A stretch of DNA of 64,000 bases from Maridesulfovibrio sp. (GCF_963676065.1 NZ_OY780933.1:2458122-2522121), one strand, 5' to 3'. Counted from the stretch's first letter, positions 34,707-43,215 are shown. Notes: generated from the sequence alone by a model not told the origin. Translations and numbers: made by a program.

Positions 34707-34727
34707 TTGTTTCGGTCTGCACATCTT

Positions 34728-34858
34728 GTGGGAATCCCGTGGGAACCACAGCAGTAAACCACCCCGAATGTACGATTTTTTACCCATCCCCCGGAATGAT
34801 AACTCCGTAAGATACTAAGGTTTCTATCACTTTCGCCAAGGGCAGACCAACCACGTTG
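34728..34858 (-). repeat. Native maf 3' end and flank, parent copy of remnants R3 and R5
   Basis: The sequence at the end of intact maf from which similarity to R3 (131 bp) and R5 (86 bp) is measured. The 3' flank begins GTGGGAATCCCGTGGGAACC. The shared block ends inside the Maf codons for TNV (ACGTTGGT on the + strand). Confidence 0.9.
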
Positions 34859-35382
34859 GTGTATGATCCGCAGATACCTTTTACCAGAAAGGCTCCCTGA
34901 CCCTGAATGGCGTATGCTCCGGCTTTGTCGTCCGGTTCCCCGGTGGCGGCGTAAGCGCGGACTGCCGCTTCGTTGAAATCAATGAATTCTACTTCCGTTG
35001 ATACCGCGTAACTTGTCTTTTCTCCTTCGGGGGAGATCAGGGCACATCCGCTGATTACTTTGTGGTTTCGACCGCATAGGGATTTTACCATTCGGTATGC
35101 ATCTTCGCGGTCAACTGGTTTTCCGAGAATATCGTTATCGCGAACAACGATTGTGTCCGAGCCCAGCACATAGTTTCCGGGATTATTGGCAGCGACGTTT
35201 TCGGCTTTAAGTTCCGCCATTTTAATTGCGTAGTCCTCGGGGTCCTGTCCGTGAAGGGGGGCGGGTTCGTCGCATGTTGCTGGTTTGATTTCAAATTTAA
35301 GTCCGGCGGAATGCAGCAGGTCTTTGCGGCGCGGAGAGCCTGAGCCAAGTATCAGCGGTTTAACGGTTCTGTATATGCTCAT
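34780..35382 (-). CDS. maf: Maf/YhdE-family nucleotide pyrophosphatase
   Basis: A 200-residue house-cleaning nucleoside-triphosphate pyrophosphatase. PLILGSGSPRRKDLL is the P-loop-like start, and NYVLGSDTIVVRDNDILGKP and DKAGAYAIQGQGAFLVKGICG follow in order. YhdE-type members act on dTTP/UTP. ATG 35382 follows AAGGAATAAA; the frame is open 13 codons more without a site. Its last 25 codons and 3' flank are present in extra copies to the left (R1-R5), so the end of this gene is the apparent insertion site of the accessory array. The reading frame itself is intact. Confidence 0.92.
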   Translation of the reverse strand: MSIYRTVKPLILGSGSPRRKDLLHSAGLKFEIKPATCDEPAPLHGQDPEDYAIKMAELKAENVAANNPGNYVLGSDTIVVRDNDILGKPVDREDAYRMVKSLCGRNHKVISGCALISPEGEKTSYAVSTEVEFIDFNEAAVRAYAATGEPDDKAGAYAIQGQGAFLVKGICGSYTNVVGLPLAKVIETLVSYGVIIPGDG

Positions 35383-35569
35383 TTTATTCCTTGCAGATAT
35401 TTTTAATTGTGAAGAGATCATCGGCAGGGCCGAATCATCCTTTTGATAGTTTGAAACAGCTCAAATGTGAATGATGATTTGAATTCATATGTTATTTTTT
35501 GTACGCTTTGGTTGCCCTTTTCTATTTCTGGATGTAATAATTCATAAAATTTAGAATTAGGAGAAATCA

Positions 35570-36526
35570 ATGAAGGTATGCATCTGGGGCGCACGAGGGT
35601 CCCTGTCTGCCACGTTCAATGCTGAAAGGGCAAGAGCTAAAGTCAAAGCCGCGCTTGAGATAGCTGTTGAAAAGGGTATCGATTCAACAACGAATCTTGA
35701 TGATTTTATTGACAATGAACTTCCTTTTCCTGTCCGAGCTTCCTACGGGACCAACACTCCTTGTATCCAAGTGGAAGGACAGGGGGATGATTACATTATC
35801 TGCGACTGTGGAACCGGACTGCGAGATCTCGGCAATAAGATCATGGCCGAAAGGCATGGAGCTCCGGGCGCACATTTTCATATTTTCATGTCTCATCTGC
35901 ATTGGGACCACATTCAGGGTTTCCCGTTTTTTGTTCCGGCCTATATACCCGGCAACAGAATTTCCTTTTATGGGGGACATCCAAATATAAAAAATGTTCT
36001 TGAAACCCAGCAGAGTGAACCATGCTTCCCGGTTCATTTTGAAAATCTATCAGCGGAAATTGATTTCACTCGTTTGAAAAGCGGTCAGAAAATTGAAGTG
36101 GCCGGAGTCAGCATCGAAGTCAAGGCGCAGTATCATCCGGGCGGATCATTCGGTTATCGTTTTGAAAAAGACGGCAAGTCCGCTGTCTATTCAACTGATT
36201 GCGAGCATAAAAGCGCCACGGCCCTCACAGATAAAGGATTTGTAAAGTTCTTCAATGAGGCTGACCTTTTGATAATGGATGCCCAGTATTCCTTTGCCGA
36301 AGCGAATTCCATCAAGGAGGACTGGGGGCATTCCAATAATATTATCGCGGTTGAACTTTCCGGCATGGCCAAGGTTAAAACTCTCTGCCTGTTCCATCAG
36401 GAGCCTGTGCTGGATGATTTTCAATTGCAGAAATTTTTGGAAGATACGAACGAATTTTCTCAGCTTGCCGAATTCAGGCCTGAAAATATAATCATGGCGC
36501 AGGATGGCTTGTGTATTGATCTTTAA
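35570..36526 (+). CDS. MBL-fold metallo-hydrolase
   Basis: A 318-residue metallo-beta-lactamase-fold protein. The metal motif is FMSHLHWDHIQGFPFF (HxHxDH), with GDDYIICDCGTGLRDLG before it and VYSTDCEHK and LFHQEP as later ligands. The N-terminus (CIWGARGSL, GTNTPCIQV) matches the branch that includes phosphodiesterase-like and PhnP-like enzymes, not beta-lactamases. AGGAG precedes the ATG, and a strong terminator follows. Substrate unknown. Confidence 0.87.
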   Translation: MKVCIWGARGSLSATFNAERARAKVKAALEIAVEKGIDSTTNLDDFIDNELPFPVRASYGTNTPCIQVEGQGDDYIICDCGTGLRDLGNKIMAERHGAPGAHFHIFMSHLHWDHIQGFPFFVPAYIPGNRISFYGGHPNIKNVLETQQSEPCFPVHFENLSAEIDFTRLKSGQKIEVAGVSIEVKAQYHPGGSFGYRFEKDGKSAVYSTDCEHKSATALTDKGFVKFFNEADLLIMDAQYSFAEANSIKEDWGHSNNIIAVELSGMAKVKTLCLFHQEPVLDDFQLQKFLEDTNEFSQLAEFRPENIIMAQDGLCIDL

Positions 36527-36552
36527 TAGGCAGGATCTTAATGTGATTTTAG

Positions 36553-36585
36553 AACACCTCCCGTAAGCGGGGGGTGTTTTTTTTT
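36553..36585 (+). terminator. Rho-independent terminator after the MBL hydrolase gene
   Basis: AACACCTCCC (36553-36562) pairs with GGGGGGTGTT (36569-36578, one G-U pair) around GTAAGC, followed by a run of about seven T. Confidence 0.88.
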
Positions 36586-36688
36586 GTACTTGGCGTTGCT
36601 GTCTTTTTTTTGACTATATTTTTCTTTGTTCTGTACATGGGTCAAATTATGACAGATTAACCCCTGAAATAAGCTCCTTATCGGCGAT

Positions 36689-36704
36689 TGGCATTACCCT
36701 TGCT
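36689..36704 (+). promoter_or_regulatory. Sigma-54 promoter upstream of the motB-motA-like pair
   Basis: TGGCATTACCCTTGCT keeps the conserved GG (-24) and GC (-12) dinucleotides at exact spacing and matches TGGCAY...TTGCW at all the strongly conserved positions. It lies 57 bp before the start codon of the next gene, which is ideal. An RpoN-dependent activator is therefore expected to control the pair. Confidence 0.8.
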
Positions 36705-36761
36705 TTAAAGTCAGAGAAGAATCATGGCACAGCCCGAACTACTCTGAATACGGAGCACGGT

Positions 36762-37484
36762 ATGAAATTCGATGATCTGAAAAATGAACTTGACCTGATG
36801 GAATTTAATTCAGGGGACGCGGATACTTCCGGCATGAACGGCTGGGCTGTTCCATGGTCCGACCTGATGATGGTTATGTTCGTGCTGTTTGTAGTTCTGT
36901 TTATTTACAGCCAGTCCAAAGAAAATATTAAAGTTATTTTCGAGGGTAACGCCCAGTCACAGGTGGCGGTCAACCCTACTGACGAACTTATAGAGATGAT
37001 ATCATTCCACCGTGAGGCCATGTCCAGTTCCGCAAGGGTGATTATGAGTCCTGAAGACGTGCTTTACCGTAGCGATGACGGCGCGGTCAGCATGAGAGAG
37101 GAAAACGGTGAGCTTAAAATAGTCATGCGCGGAAGTGCCTTCTTCGCTCCCGGCAGGAGCAGCCTTGAGCCAAAGACCCGTCAATATCTTGCTGAAGTTG
37201 CAGATGTTCTTAAAACCAGCAATCACGCCATTCATATAGTCGGTCATACAGATGATTCAGATGCTGCAAGAGCCGGCAAGGATTCCCTTTTTGAACTTTC
37301 CGCGACACGGGCAGCACGGGTTGCCGCCTATCTGATAAATCAAAAAGCAATCGATCCGGTCCGCATCATTGTCAGCGGGCGTGGCGGGTCTGCCCCGGAA
37401 TTACCTGATGATATGGGTAAAGTAGAGGGCAACAACCGCAGGGTCGAAATTGTAGTTATCAATACTGATGTCAAATCCCAGTAA
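36762..37484 (+). CDS. MotB-like stator protein with OmpA domain
   Basis: A 240-residue protein. WAVPWSDLMMVMFVLFVVLF (residues about 26-47) is one TM helix with the MotB-type membrane Asp at its start. The C-terminal half is an OmpA/MotB peptidoglycan-binding domain (ARVIMSPEDV, IHIVGHTDDSDAA, ELSATRAARVAAYL, RIIVSGRGGSAPE). With the next gene it would form an ion-driven stator unit. Gene order is motB-like first, the reverse of classical motAB. It sits behind a sigma-54 promoter. Confidence 0.85.
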   Translation: MKFDDLKNELDLMEFNSGDADTSGMNGWAVPWSDLMMVMFVLFVVLFIYSQSKENIKVIFEGNAQSQVAVNPTDELIEMISFHREAMSSSARVIMSPEDVLYRSDDGAVSMREENGELKIVMRGSAFFAPGRSSLEPKTRQYLAEVADVLKTSNHAIHIVGHTDDSDAARAGKDSLFELSATRAARVAAYLINQKAIDPVRIIVSGRGGSAPELPDDMGKVEGNNRRVEIVVINTDVKSQ

Positions 37485-37495
37485 GGAGGTCTCTA

Positions 37496-38365
37496 ATGAA
37501 TAAGAAAAATTTAATCGGTGTCGTAGTGGCAGCTGCAATTTTCGCAGGCAGCTTTTGGCTCAGCGGAGGCATTGCTCTTTACTGGAATACGGCAGCTCTG
37601 GCCATTGTGCTTTCAGGTCTGGCTGTGGCTGTGCTTCTCAGCTATCCTGTTGAGCAGATACGCGAATCTTTCAGGATTGTTCAGGATGCGTATTCAACCC
37701 GGCTGGCAACGCACGAGGAAATAGTTGAAACTCTGCTGGATCTGAGTGTGCGGTCTAAAATGGACGGTATGCTTTCCCTTGAAAAAGCCGGGGAAAAAAC
37801 AACCAGCTCCTTCCTGCGCAACGCGCTTATGCTTTTAGTGGATAATTTTGACGAATCCGAAATCAAGGATTGCCTTAAAACTGAAATGTCATTCTTCAAT
37901 ATGCGCCGCAGTGAATCCGAAAGGGTTTTTCAGTCCATGGCCCGCTTTGCGCCCGCTTTCGGTGTGGCCGGTTCTGTAATCGGACTTATCGGTCTGCTGA
38001 TGGGCATTGATAATCCGGCGATGATTCTCAAGCACATCCCGGTTGCTTTTATCTCGACTCTATACGGAGTAATATTCAGTAACATGATTTTTGCGCCCAT
38101 GGCTGAAACCGTTCGTTGCCGGACCCGCAACGAGCTGATCAACCAGAAAATGATCCTCGACGGTGTGATCGCCATCAAAAAGGAACAGAATCCTTATAAG
38201 CTGGAAAGAAAGCTTGGAGCTTTCCTTGATGCCGATGATCGTGAGGAAAAGGCTGAAGCCCTTAGAAATATCACCCGTAAGTACATTAAGATGCGCAGGG
38301 ACGAGAAGCAGTCCAAGGATAAGATCCTGCACGAAGTCCCTTTGGTTAAGGCCAAGGCCTCCTAA
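37496..38365 (+). CDS. MotA-like stator channel protein
   Basis: A 289-residue MotA/TolQ/ExbB superfamily protein with four TM segments: two near the N-terminus (residues about 5-25 and 33-52) and two later in FAPAFGVAGSVIGLIGLLMG and HIPVAFISTLYGVIFSNMIF. The cytoplasmic loop between TM2 and TM3 (residues about 55-150) has many charged residues, as in MotA. AAGGAGG precedes the ATG, 11 bp after the motB-like stop. Flagellar stator is the likely role; a gliding or other cell-wall motor cannot be excluded. Confidence 0.85.
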   Translation: MNKKNLIGVVVAAAIFAGSFWLSGGIALYWNTAALAIVLSGLAVAVLLSYPVEQIRESFRIVQDAYSTRLATHEEIVETLLDLSVRSKMDGMLSLEKAGEKTTSSFLRNALMLLVDNFDESEIKDCLKTEMSFFNMRRSESERVFQSMARFAPAFGVAGSVIGLIGLLMGIDNPAMILKHIPVAFISTLYGVIFSNMIFAPMAETVRCRTRNELINQKMILDGVIAIKKEQNPYKLERKLGAFLDADDREEKAEALRNITRKYIKMRRDEKQSKDKILHEVPLVKAKAS

Positions 38366-38406
38366 ACGCGGTGAAATAGATCTCCAAGACATAGCTGAAT
38401 ACCTGA

Positions 38407-38452
38407 CCCGGTACGGCGCCTTTTGTTAGGGCAGTCCGTACCGGGCTTTTTC
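38407..38452 (+). terminator. Rho-independent terminator after the stator pair
   Basis: CCCGGTACGG (38407-38416) pairs perfectly with CCGTACCGGG (38436-38445), followed by CTTTTTCTT. Confidence 0.85.
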
Positions 38453-38583
38453 TTGTCCGTTTTTTGACAGGAATCGGCGCACAAAAGCTGATCATGGTCA
38501 TTTATTTATTTTTATTAATAGATTAGAATTACGCTTAGTTTGGCGTGGAATAGTTTAAATTTACATAGCAGGGGATAGTTATA

Positions 38584-39540
38584 ATGGGACTTGTTCTTGC
38601 CGTGGATATCGGCGGTACAAACAGCAGATTTGCCGCATTTGAATCCGGTCCGGGCCGCAAGCTTATCATGAAGGAAACAGTCTGGCTTTCCAGTGTGGAG
38701 GCGCAAAGTTTTGATCACCTGATGGAAATGCTTGCTGAAAGTGATTTTTCGTATGTTCCCGCTGATTTTGAGGTGACGGTTATCGCCGTTGCCGGGCCGG
38801 TTGTGGGCGGCGTTTACTGCAATGTCACCAACGTGGATTGGGATGTAGATTTTCGGGACGGTTATAAAAAATATGGTTTTCAGGCAGCAGTGCTGATTAA
38901 TGATTTTGTTGCTCAGGCCTATGCCTGCCGTACTCCGGCGGTGGAATGCTGCCGGGTAATTCATGAGGCTCAAGTTTCACCTACCGGAACGGTGGGAGTG
39001 ATCGGGGCCGGAACAGGCTTGGGACATTGCGCGCTGGTTCCGGTGCCGGTATCCGAGCTTGGTTATGTGCCGGTGCCTTCCGAGGCCGGGCATATCTCTT
39101 TTCCCTGCCAGACTGCTGATGAGCTTGATTTCTGCAAATTCGTCATGGACAAACGCAAAATAAGTTACTGTTGCGGTGACGAGGTTCTCACCGGGCGCGG
39201 ACTGAACATCCTTCATCTCTATCTGACCGGAGAAGATCTGGAGCCGCGCATGGTCGCCGAAAAGATGAAGCAGGGCGGTACTACTCTTGATTGGTATGCC
39301 CGTTTTATGGCCCGTTGCTGCCGCAACTATGCCATTTCTATCTGTGCTACAGGCGGACTTTATATCGCCGGTGGTATTGTCGCCAAGAATCCTTTCGTGG
39401 TTGAACAGCCTGTGTTTTTAGAAGAATTTCTCGATTCCAGCTCTATGGGTGAGTACCTGAAACAAATTCCGGTGTTCCTGAACGACAATCAGGAAAGCGG
39501 GCTTTATGGAGCGGCTCTACGGGGAGTTTTGCATATTTAA
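38584..39540 (+). CDS. glk: Glucokinase (Glk family)
   Basis: A 318-residue sugar kinase of the bacterial glucokinase family (PF02685). LAVDIGGTNSRFAAFE is the phosphate-1 loop, VIGAGTGLGHCAL the phosphate-2 loop, and VPSEAGHISFPCQ the sugar-binding part. It uses ATP to phosphorylate glucose. It lacks the ROK-family zinc cluster. It lies 9 bp before a flavoprotein gene, with which it is likely transcribed. Confidence 0.9.
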   Translation: MGLVLAVDIGGTNSRFAAFESGPGRKLIMKETVWLSSVEAQSFDHLMEMLAESDFSYVPADFEVTVIAVAGPVVGGVYCNVTNVDWDVDFRDGYKKYGFQAAVLINDFVAQAYACRTPAVECCRVIHEAQVSPTGTVGVIGAGTGLGHCALVPVPVSELGYVPVPSEAGHISFPCQTADELDFCKFVMDKRKISYCCGDEVLTGRGLNILHLYLTGEDLEPRMVAEKMKQGGTTLDWYARFMARCCRNYAISICATGGLYIAGGIVAKNPFVVEQPVFLEEFLDSSSMGEYLKQIPVFLNDNQESGLYGAALRGVLHI

Positions 39541-39549
39541 GGAGGACTC

Positions 39550-40983
39550 GTGTCCGAATTTGATTATGACCTAGGCATTATAGGCGGAGGAGCGGCAGGG
39601 CTGACTATCGCTGCCGGAGCCGCTCAGCTGGGCGTGAAAGTGCTGCTGATTGATAAAGCGGACAAGCTGGGTGGAGATTGCCTGCATTACGGCTGCGTGC
39701 CCAGCAAAACCCTGATCCGCAGCGCACGGGTGCGACATTTAATGGGCCGGGCAGGTGATTTCGGGTTGCCGGAAGTTAATCTGCCTCCGGTTGATTATTC
39801 CCGTATCACGGAGCGCATAAGCGGGGTCATAGAGGAAATTCAAGTCCATGATTCCGTGGAGCGGTTTAATTCTCTCGGTGTTGAGGTCCGATTCGGGCAG
39901 GCCTGTTTTGTTGATCCTCATTGTGTCTCATTGGGCGGGGATAAGCTCTCAGCCCGTTCATGGGTAGTGGCTACCGGTTCTTCTCCTTTTGTCCCGCCGA
40001 TAAAAGGATTAGCGGAAACTCCTTATTTAACCAATGTGGATGTCTTTTCCCTCACCGAACTCCCGGAGTCGTTGATCGTCCTCGGCGGAGGCCCTATTGC
40101 CGTTGAAATGGCCCAGTCGTTTCAGAGGCTGGGGACTGACGTGACTGTTATCCAGCGCAGCAATCAGATTTTGAGCCGGGAAGATGATGATATGGCCGGA
40201 TACGTCATGCAGGGCATGGTTGATGACGGGGTGCGTTTTATTCTCGGGTCGACAATTGATAAGGTGCAAAAAATCACCGGCGGAATTGAGGTCTGTCTGG
40301 AGTCAGGAGGAAGGGATTTAAGCGTTAAAGGTTCGCAGCTTCTGGTCGCCATGGGCCGCAGGTCCAATGTGGCCGGGCTGGGGCTTGAGGATATAGGTGT
40401 TGAGTTTGAGCGCGGCTCTGTCGCGGTGGATGCGAGAATGCGCACTTCCGTTCCGAATGTCTTTGCCGCCGGAGATGTGACCGGTAAATATCTTTTTACT
40501 CACGCTGCCGGATACGAGGGCGGTATCGTGGTTTCCAATGCTGTTTTCCATCTTCCGCGCAAGGCTGATTACAAATGGTTGCCGTGGTGTACCTACACCG
40601 ATCCTGAGCTGGCGAGTGTGGGAATTAATGAGAAAGCGGCGCAGCAGGCAGGGCTGGAATACCGGACGGTAATTGAGGATTTCTCTGCCAGTGACCGTGC
40701 TCTGGCCGAAGGGGAGGGGCGCGGTCGTATTAAGCTGCTGCTAAGTAAGAGAGGAAAGCCGCTGGGCTGTCAGATTGCGGCGGTTCATGCCGGGGAATTG
40801 CTTTCCGAATGGGTGGCCGCTGTAAACGGAAAAGTCGGGCTGGCAACCCTTGCCGGAGCTGTTCATCCTTATCCCACTTTATCGGAAATGAATAAGAAAG
40901 TTGCCGGAACATTGCTTGGCGAAAAGCTTTTTTCGGATCGCGTGCGCAAAATTTTAAGGCTGTTATTTTCCTATCGGGGGTAG
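39550..40983 (+). CDS. Lipoamide-dehydrogenase/mercuric-reductase-family flavoprotein
   Basis: A 477-residue class-I pyridine nucleotide-disulfide oxidoreductase. It has GIIGGGAAGLTIAAGAAQLG (FAD), the redox-active pair in GGDCLHYGCVPSKTL (CX4C), LIVLGGGPIAVEMAQSFQRLG (NAD(P)H), VFAAGDVTGKYLFTHAAGYE, and the C-terminal catalytic HPYPTLSE. It starts with GTG after AAGGAGGA. No 2-oxoacid dehydrogenase genes are adjacent and no N-terminal HMA domain is present, so it is not a standard Lpd or MerA. The C-terminal 25 residues are basic and hydrophobic (RVRKILRLLFSYRG). Confidence 0.87.
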   Translation: MSEFDYDLGIIGGGAAGLTIAAGAAQLGVKVLLIDKADKLGGDCLHYGCVPSKTLIRSARVRHLMGRAGDFGLPEVNLPPVDYSRITERISGVIEEIQVHDSVERFNSLGVEVRFGQACFVDPHCVSLGGDKLSARSWVVATGSSPFVPPIKGLAETPYLTNVDVFSLTELPESLIVLGGGPIAVEMAQSFQRLGTDVTVIQRSNQILSREDDDMAGYVMQGMVDDGVRFILGSTIDKVQKITGGIEVCLESGGRDLSVKGSQLLVAMGRRSNVAGLGLEDIGVEFERGSVAVDARMRTSVPNVFAAGDVTGKYLFTHAAGYEGGIVVSNAVFHLPRKADYKWLPWCTYTDPELASVGINEKAAQQAGLEYRTVIEDFSASDRALAEGEGRGRIKLLLSKRGKPLGCQIAAVHAGELLSEWVAAVNGKVGLATLAGAVHPYPTLSEMNKKVAGTLLGEKLFSDRVRKILRLLFSYRG

Positions 40984-41003
40984 CTTAAGGCTACCCCCTT
41001 TTA
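40976..41003. terminator. Terminator overlapping the flavoprotein stop codon
   Basis: GGGGGTAGC (40976-40984) pairs with GCTACCCCC (40990-40998), a 5-base loop, then TTTTAT. The stop codon TAG lies inside the stem. It separates the convergent flavoprotein and BCCT genes. Confidence 0.85.
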
Positions 41004-41024
41004 TACGGAGTTTTGTCTGATATT

Positions 41025-42914
41025 TTACTGCTCTCTATCACGTATAAGTTGATCGAAAATAATTCTGGCATTCTGAGCTTCTTCAGAGGTTGCTATTTTC
41101 TTTTCCCGCGCTTCTGCAGCGGCATCTAAAAGAATCTTTAGTTCATTATTCAGGCTTTCTGTCTTTCTTCGGTCTACCGCAGAACTGTTCATTGATGCGT
41201 TCAGCGCCTGATAGCGAATAGCCTTTCTTAGTTTATAGACTTTTTCGTTAGCTTCACGTTCGGCCTCAGCTGCTTCCACTGCAATATCCTTGAGATTCTC
41301 GAAACGGGCTAAAGCTATGCCTTCATCTGACCATGGATCAATATCGGGCAAGTCTTCAATGTTAATGACCGGGTCCACGTAGTCCTTTTGATGTGCCAGA
41401 TCCAATGAGGCTGCTCTGATTGCTGACATCATCAGCAGTATAGTGATTACAAGCAGCGGCAGACCGCCTACGATCGCCGCTGTTTGAAGTGTGGAGAGAC
41501 CGCCCATGAACATCAGAATGGACGGCATCAGGGAAAGGGCAAAAGCCCAGAATAATCTGTTCCAGCGATATGGCTCCTCCCCCACATCCGATTGTACAAC
41601 CGAGGCCAGAATGTATGAAATGGAGTCAAACGTCGTGGCAGTGAATATAAGACATAAAATCGTGAATGCGGCAATAACCAGGGAACTAAGTGGTAATTCT
41701 TCAAGAATGCTGAAAATCGCCTCATTAGGGCCTTGGGTATTTAATATACCGACTACATCCAGAGTCCCTGAAAGCTGAAGAGAAAGGCCGTAATTACCCA
41801 GAACCATGAAGAAGAGAAAGCATCCCATGGACCCGAAGAATATCGAGCCGGCGACCATTTGCTTGATTGTTCTTCCTCTTGAGATTCGGGCAACGAAAAG
41901 GCCCATGCTCGGTGCGAAAACAAGCCACCATGCCCAATAAAAGATAGTCCAATGCTGTGGAAAATGGGTATCACTAAAATTGCCCAATCCACCAAAAGGC
42001 TCAGTCCAGGTTCCCATAATAAAAAAATTATTTAGCATACGTCCCAAGGAATCCAATCCAGTTTCGAGCATAAAAACTGTCGGTCCGCAGACAAGAATGA
42101 AGGCCAATAATCCGAGGGCACCCCAGAAGTTTATATTACTTAGAACCTTAATTCCCTTTTCCATGCCTGAGTATGCCGAGTAAGCGAACAGGGCGGTGCA
42201 TGCCAGCAGTATGCCCAGTTGGATAGGCATAGTTTTGGGCAGGCCGAATAAGTTGTGCAGTCCTTCTCCTATTAAAGGGGCCGCAAGACCTAGAGTAGTA
42301 GCTCCGCCGCCGAGAAGTCCGAAAACGAAAAGTATATCGATGGCCTTGCCTATCCATCCTTTACTTCTGGCTTCCCCTAGTACCGGCATCAATGCGCTGG
42401 AAACTTTGAGGGCGGGCTGCTTTCTCACATAGTAAAAGTAGGCGATGGGTATGGCAGGAACAAGATAAATACTCCATGCAATCGGGCCCCAGTGAAATAT
42501 GCCGTAAGTCGCAGCCCATCTAACGGCCTCAGTACTTCCCGGTTCCAGTTGAAAGGGTGGGTTTTGTATATAATAGGCCCATTCAATAGTTGCCCAGTAC
42601 AATATACTGGCGCCGATCCCGCCGCAAAACAGCATGGCCGCCCATGACCCTGTCTTAAACTCCGGCTCTTCATCCTGATCCCCCAGCTTGATCTGGCCTA
42701 TATCGGAAAAGACGATGTAAACCATGAAAAAAAAGGAGGACATGCCTATAGCCAGGTATAGTATGCCGAGCTTGTCAGTCATAAAGCTTTTCGCAATTTC
42801 AACCCATTTTGCACCTTCCGCAGGATAAAATAAAAGAGGGAAAACAACACTTAAAAGTAGGGCTAGGGCTCCGAAGAATGTCGGCTTGTCTATGCGTTCA
42901 AAAGGCAGTTTCAT
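41025..42914 (-). CDS. BCCT-family transporter with a long C-terminal coiled coil
   Basis: A 629-residue transporter with 12 TM segments. The family signature is HWTIFYWAWWLVFAPSMGLF and RISRGRTIKQM, the tryptophan-rich TM8 that binds trimethylammonium compounds such as betaine. It imports compatible solutes in response to osmotic stress, which suits a marine organism. The C-terminal about 110 residues (LARFENLKDIAVEAAEAERE onwards, rich in E, A and K) are predicted coiled coil and longer than in BetP-type proteins of non-halophiles. Transported substrate: betaine or choline by family, not shown here. Confidence 0.9.
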   Translation of the reverse strand: MKLPFERIDKPTFFGALALLLSVVFPLLFYPAEGAKWVEIAKSFMTDKLGILYLAIGMSSFFFMVYIVFSDIGQIKLGDQDEEPEFKTGSWAAMLFCGGIGASILYWATIEWAYYIQNPPFQLEPGSTEAVRWAATYGIFHWGPIAWSIYLVPAIPIAYFYYVRKQPALKVSSALMPVLGEARSKGWIGKAIDILFVFGLLGGGATTLGLAAPLIGEGLHNLFGLPKTMPIQLGILLACTALFAYSAYSGMEKGIKVLSNINFWGALGLLAFILVCGPTVFMLETGLDSLGRMLNNFFIMGTWTEPFGGLGNFSDTHFPQHWTIFYWAWWLVFAPSMGLFVARISRGRTIKQMVAGSIFFGSMGCFLFFMVLGNYGLSLQLSGTLDVVGILNTQGPNEAIFSILEELPLSSLVIAAFTILCLIFTATTFDSISYILASVVQSDVGEEPYRWNRLFWAFALSLMPSILMFMGGLSTLQTAAIVGGLPLLVITILLMMSAIRAASLDLAHQKDYVDPVINIEDLPDIDPWSDEGIALARFENLKDIAVEAAEAEREANEKVYKLRKAIRYQALNASMNSSAVDRRKTESLNNELKILLDAAAEAREKKIATSEEAQNARIIFDQLIRDREQ

Positions 42915-43215
42915 TACAACTCCTGAAATTTGGATGGGCTTAGGGACTGCTTATTTTAAAAAGATCAAGATTTTAGCAGGATATCAGAAAAAATTAAACC
43001 CGTTAAATATGAAAAAAAGCAGGTGAAACAAAAGCGGAATTTTATCCAGCCCGAAAACTTAATAAAATATACCTTTTTGTCTGCGGATATTTTATTCAGT
43101 CTAAATGGACTGCGTCTGAGTACATTGCGTGAGGTATTCGTTTGATGTATTGTATAGCTTACCTTTTTAGATTGGAAAAAACTGTAATTTATAATTAAAT
43201 AAAATTAATATTATT
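42915..43215. other. 301-bp divergent intergenic region
   Basis: Promoter region for the BCCT gene (-) and a binding-protein gene (+). It is AT-rich (TTATAATTAAATAAAATTAAT near 43190, in part). No gene, repeat or clear operator seen. Confidence 0.4.

Noticed and set aside
36723..36740. TGGCACAGCCCGAACT as a second sigma-54 site
   Set aside because: It has the TGGCAC half but no TTGC at the required spacing; the site at 36689 fits fully.
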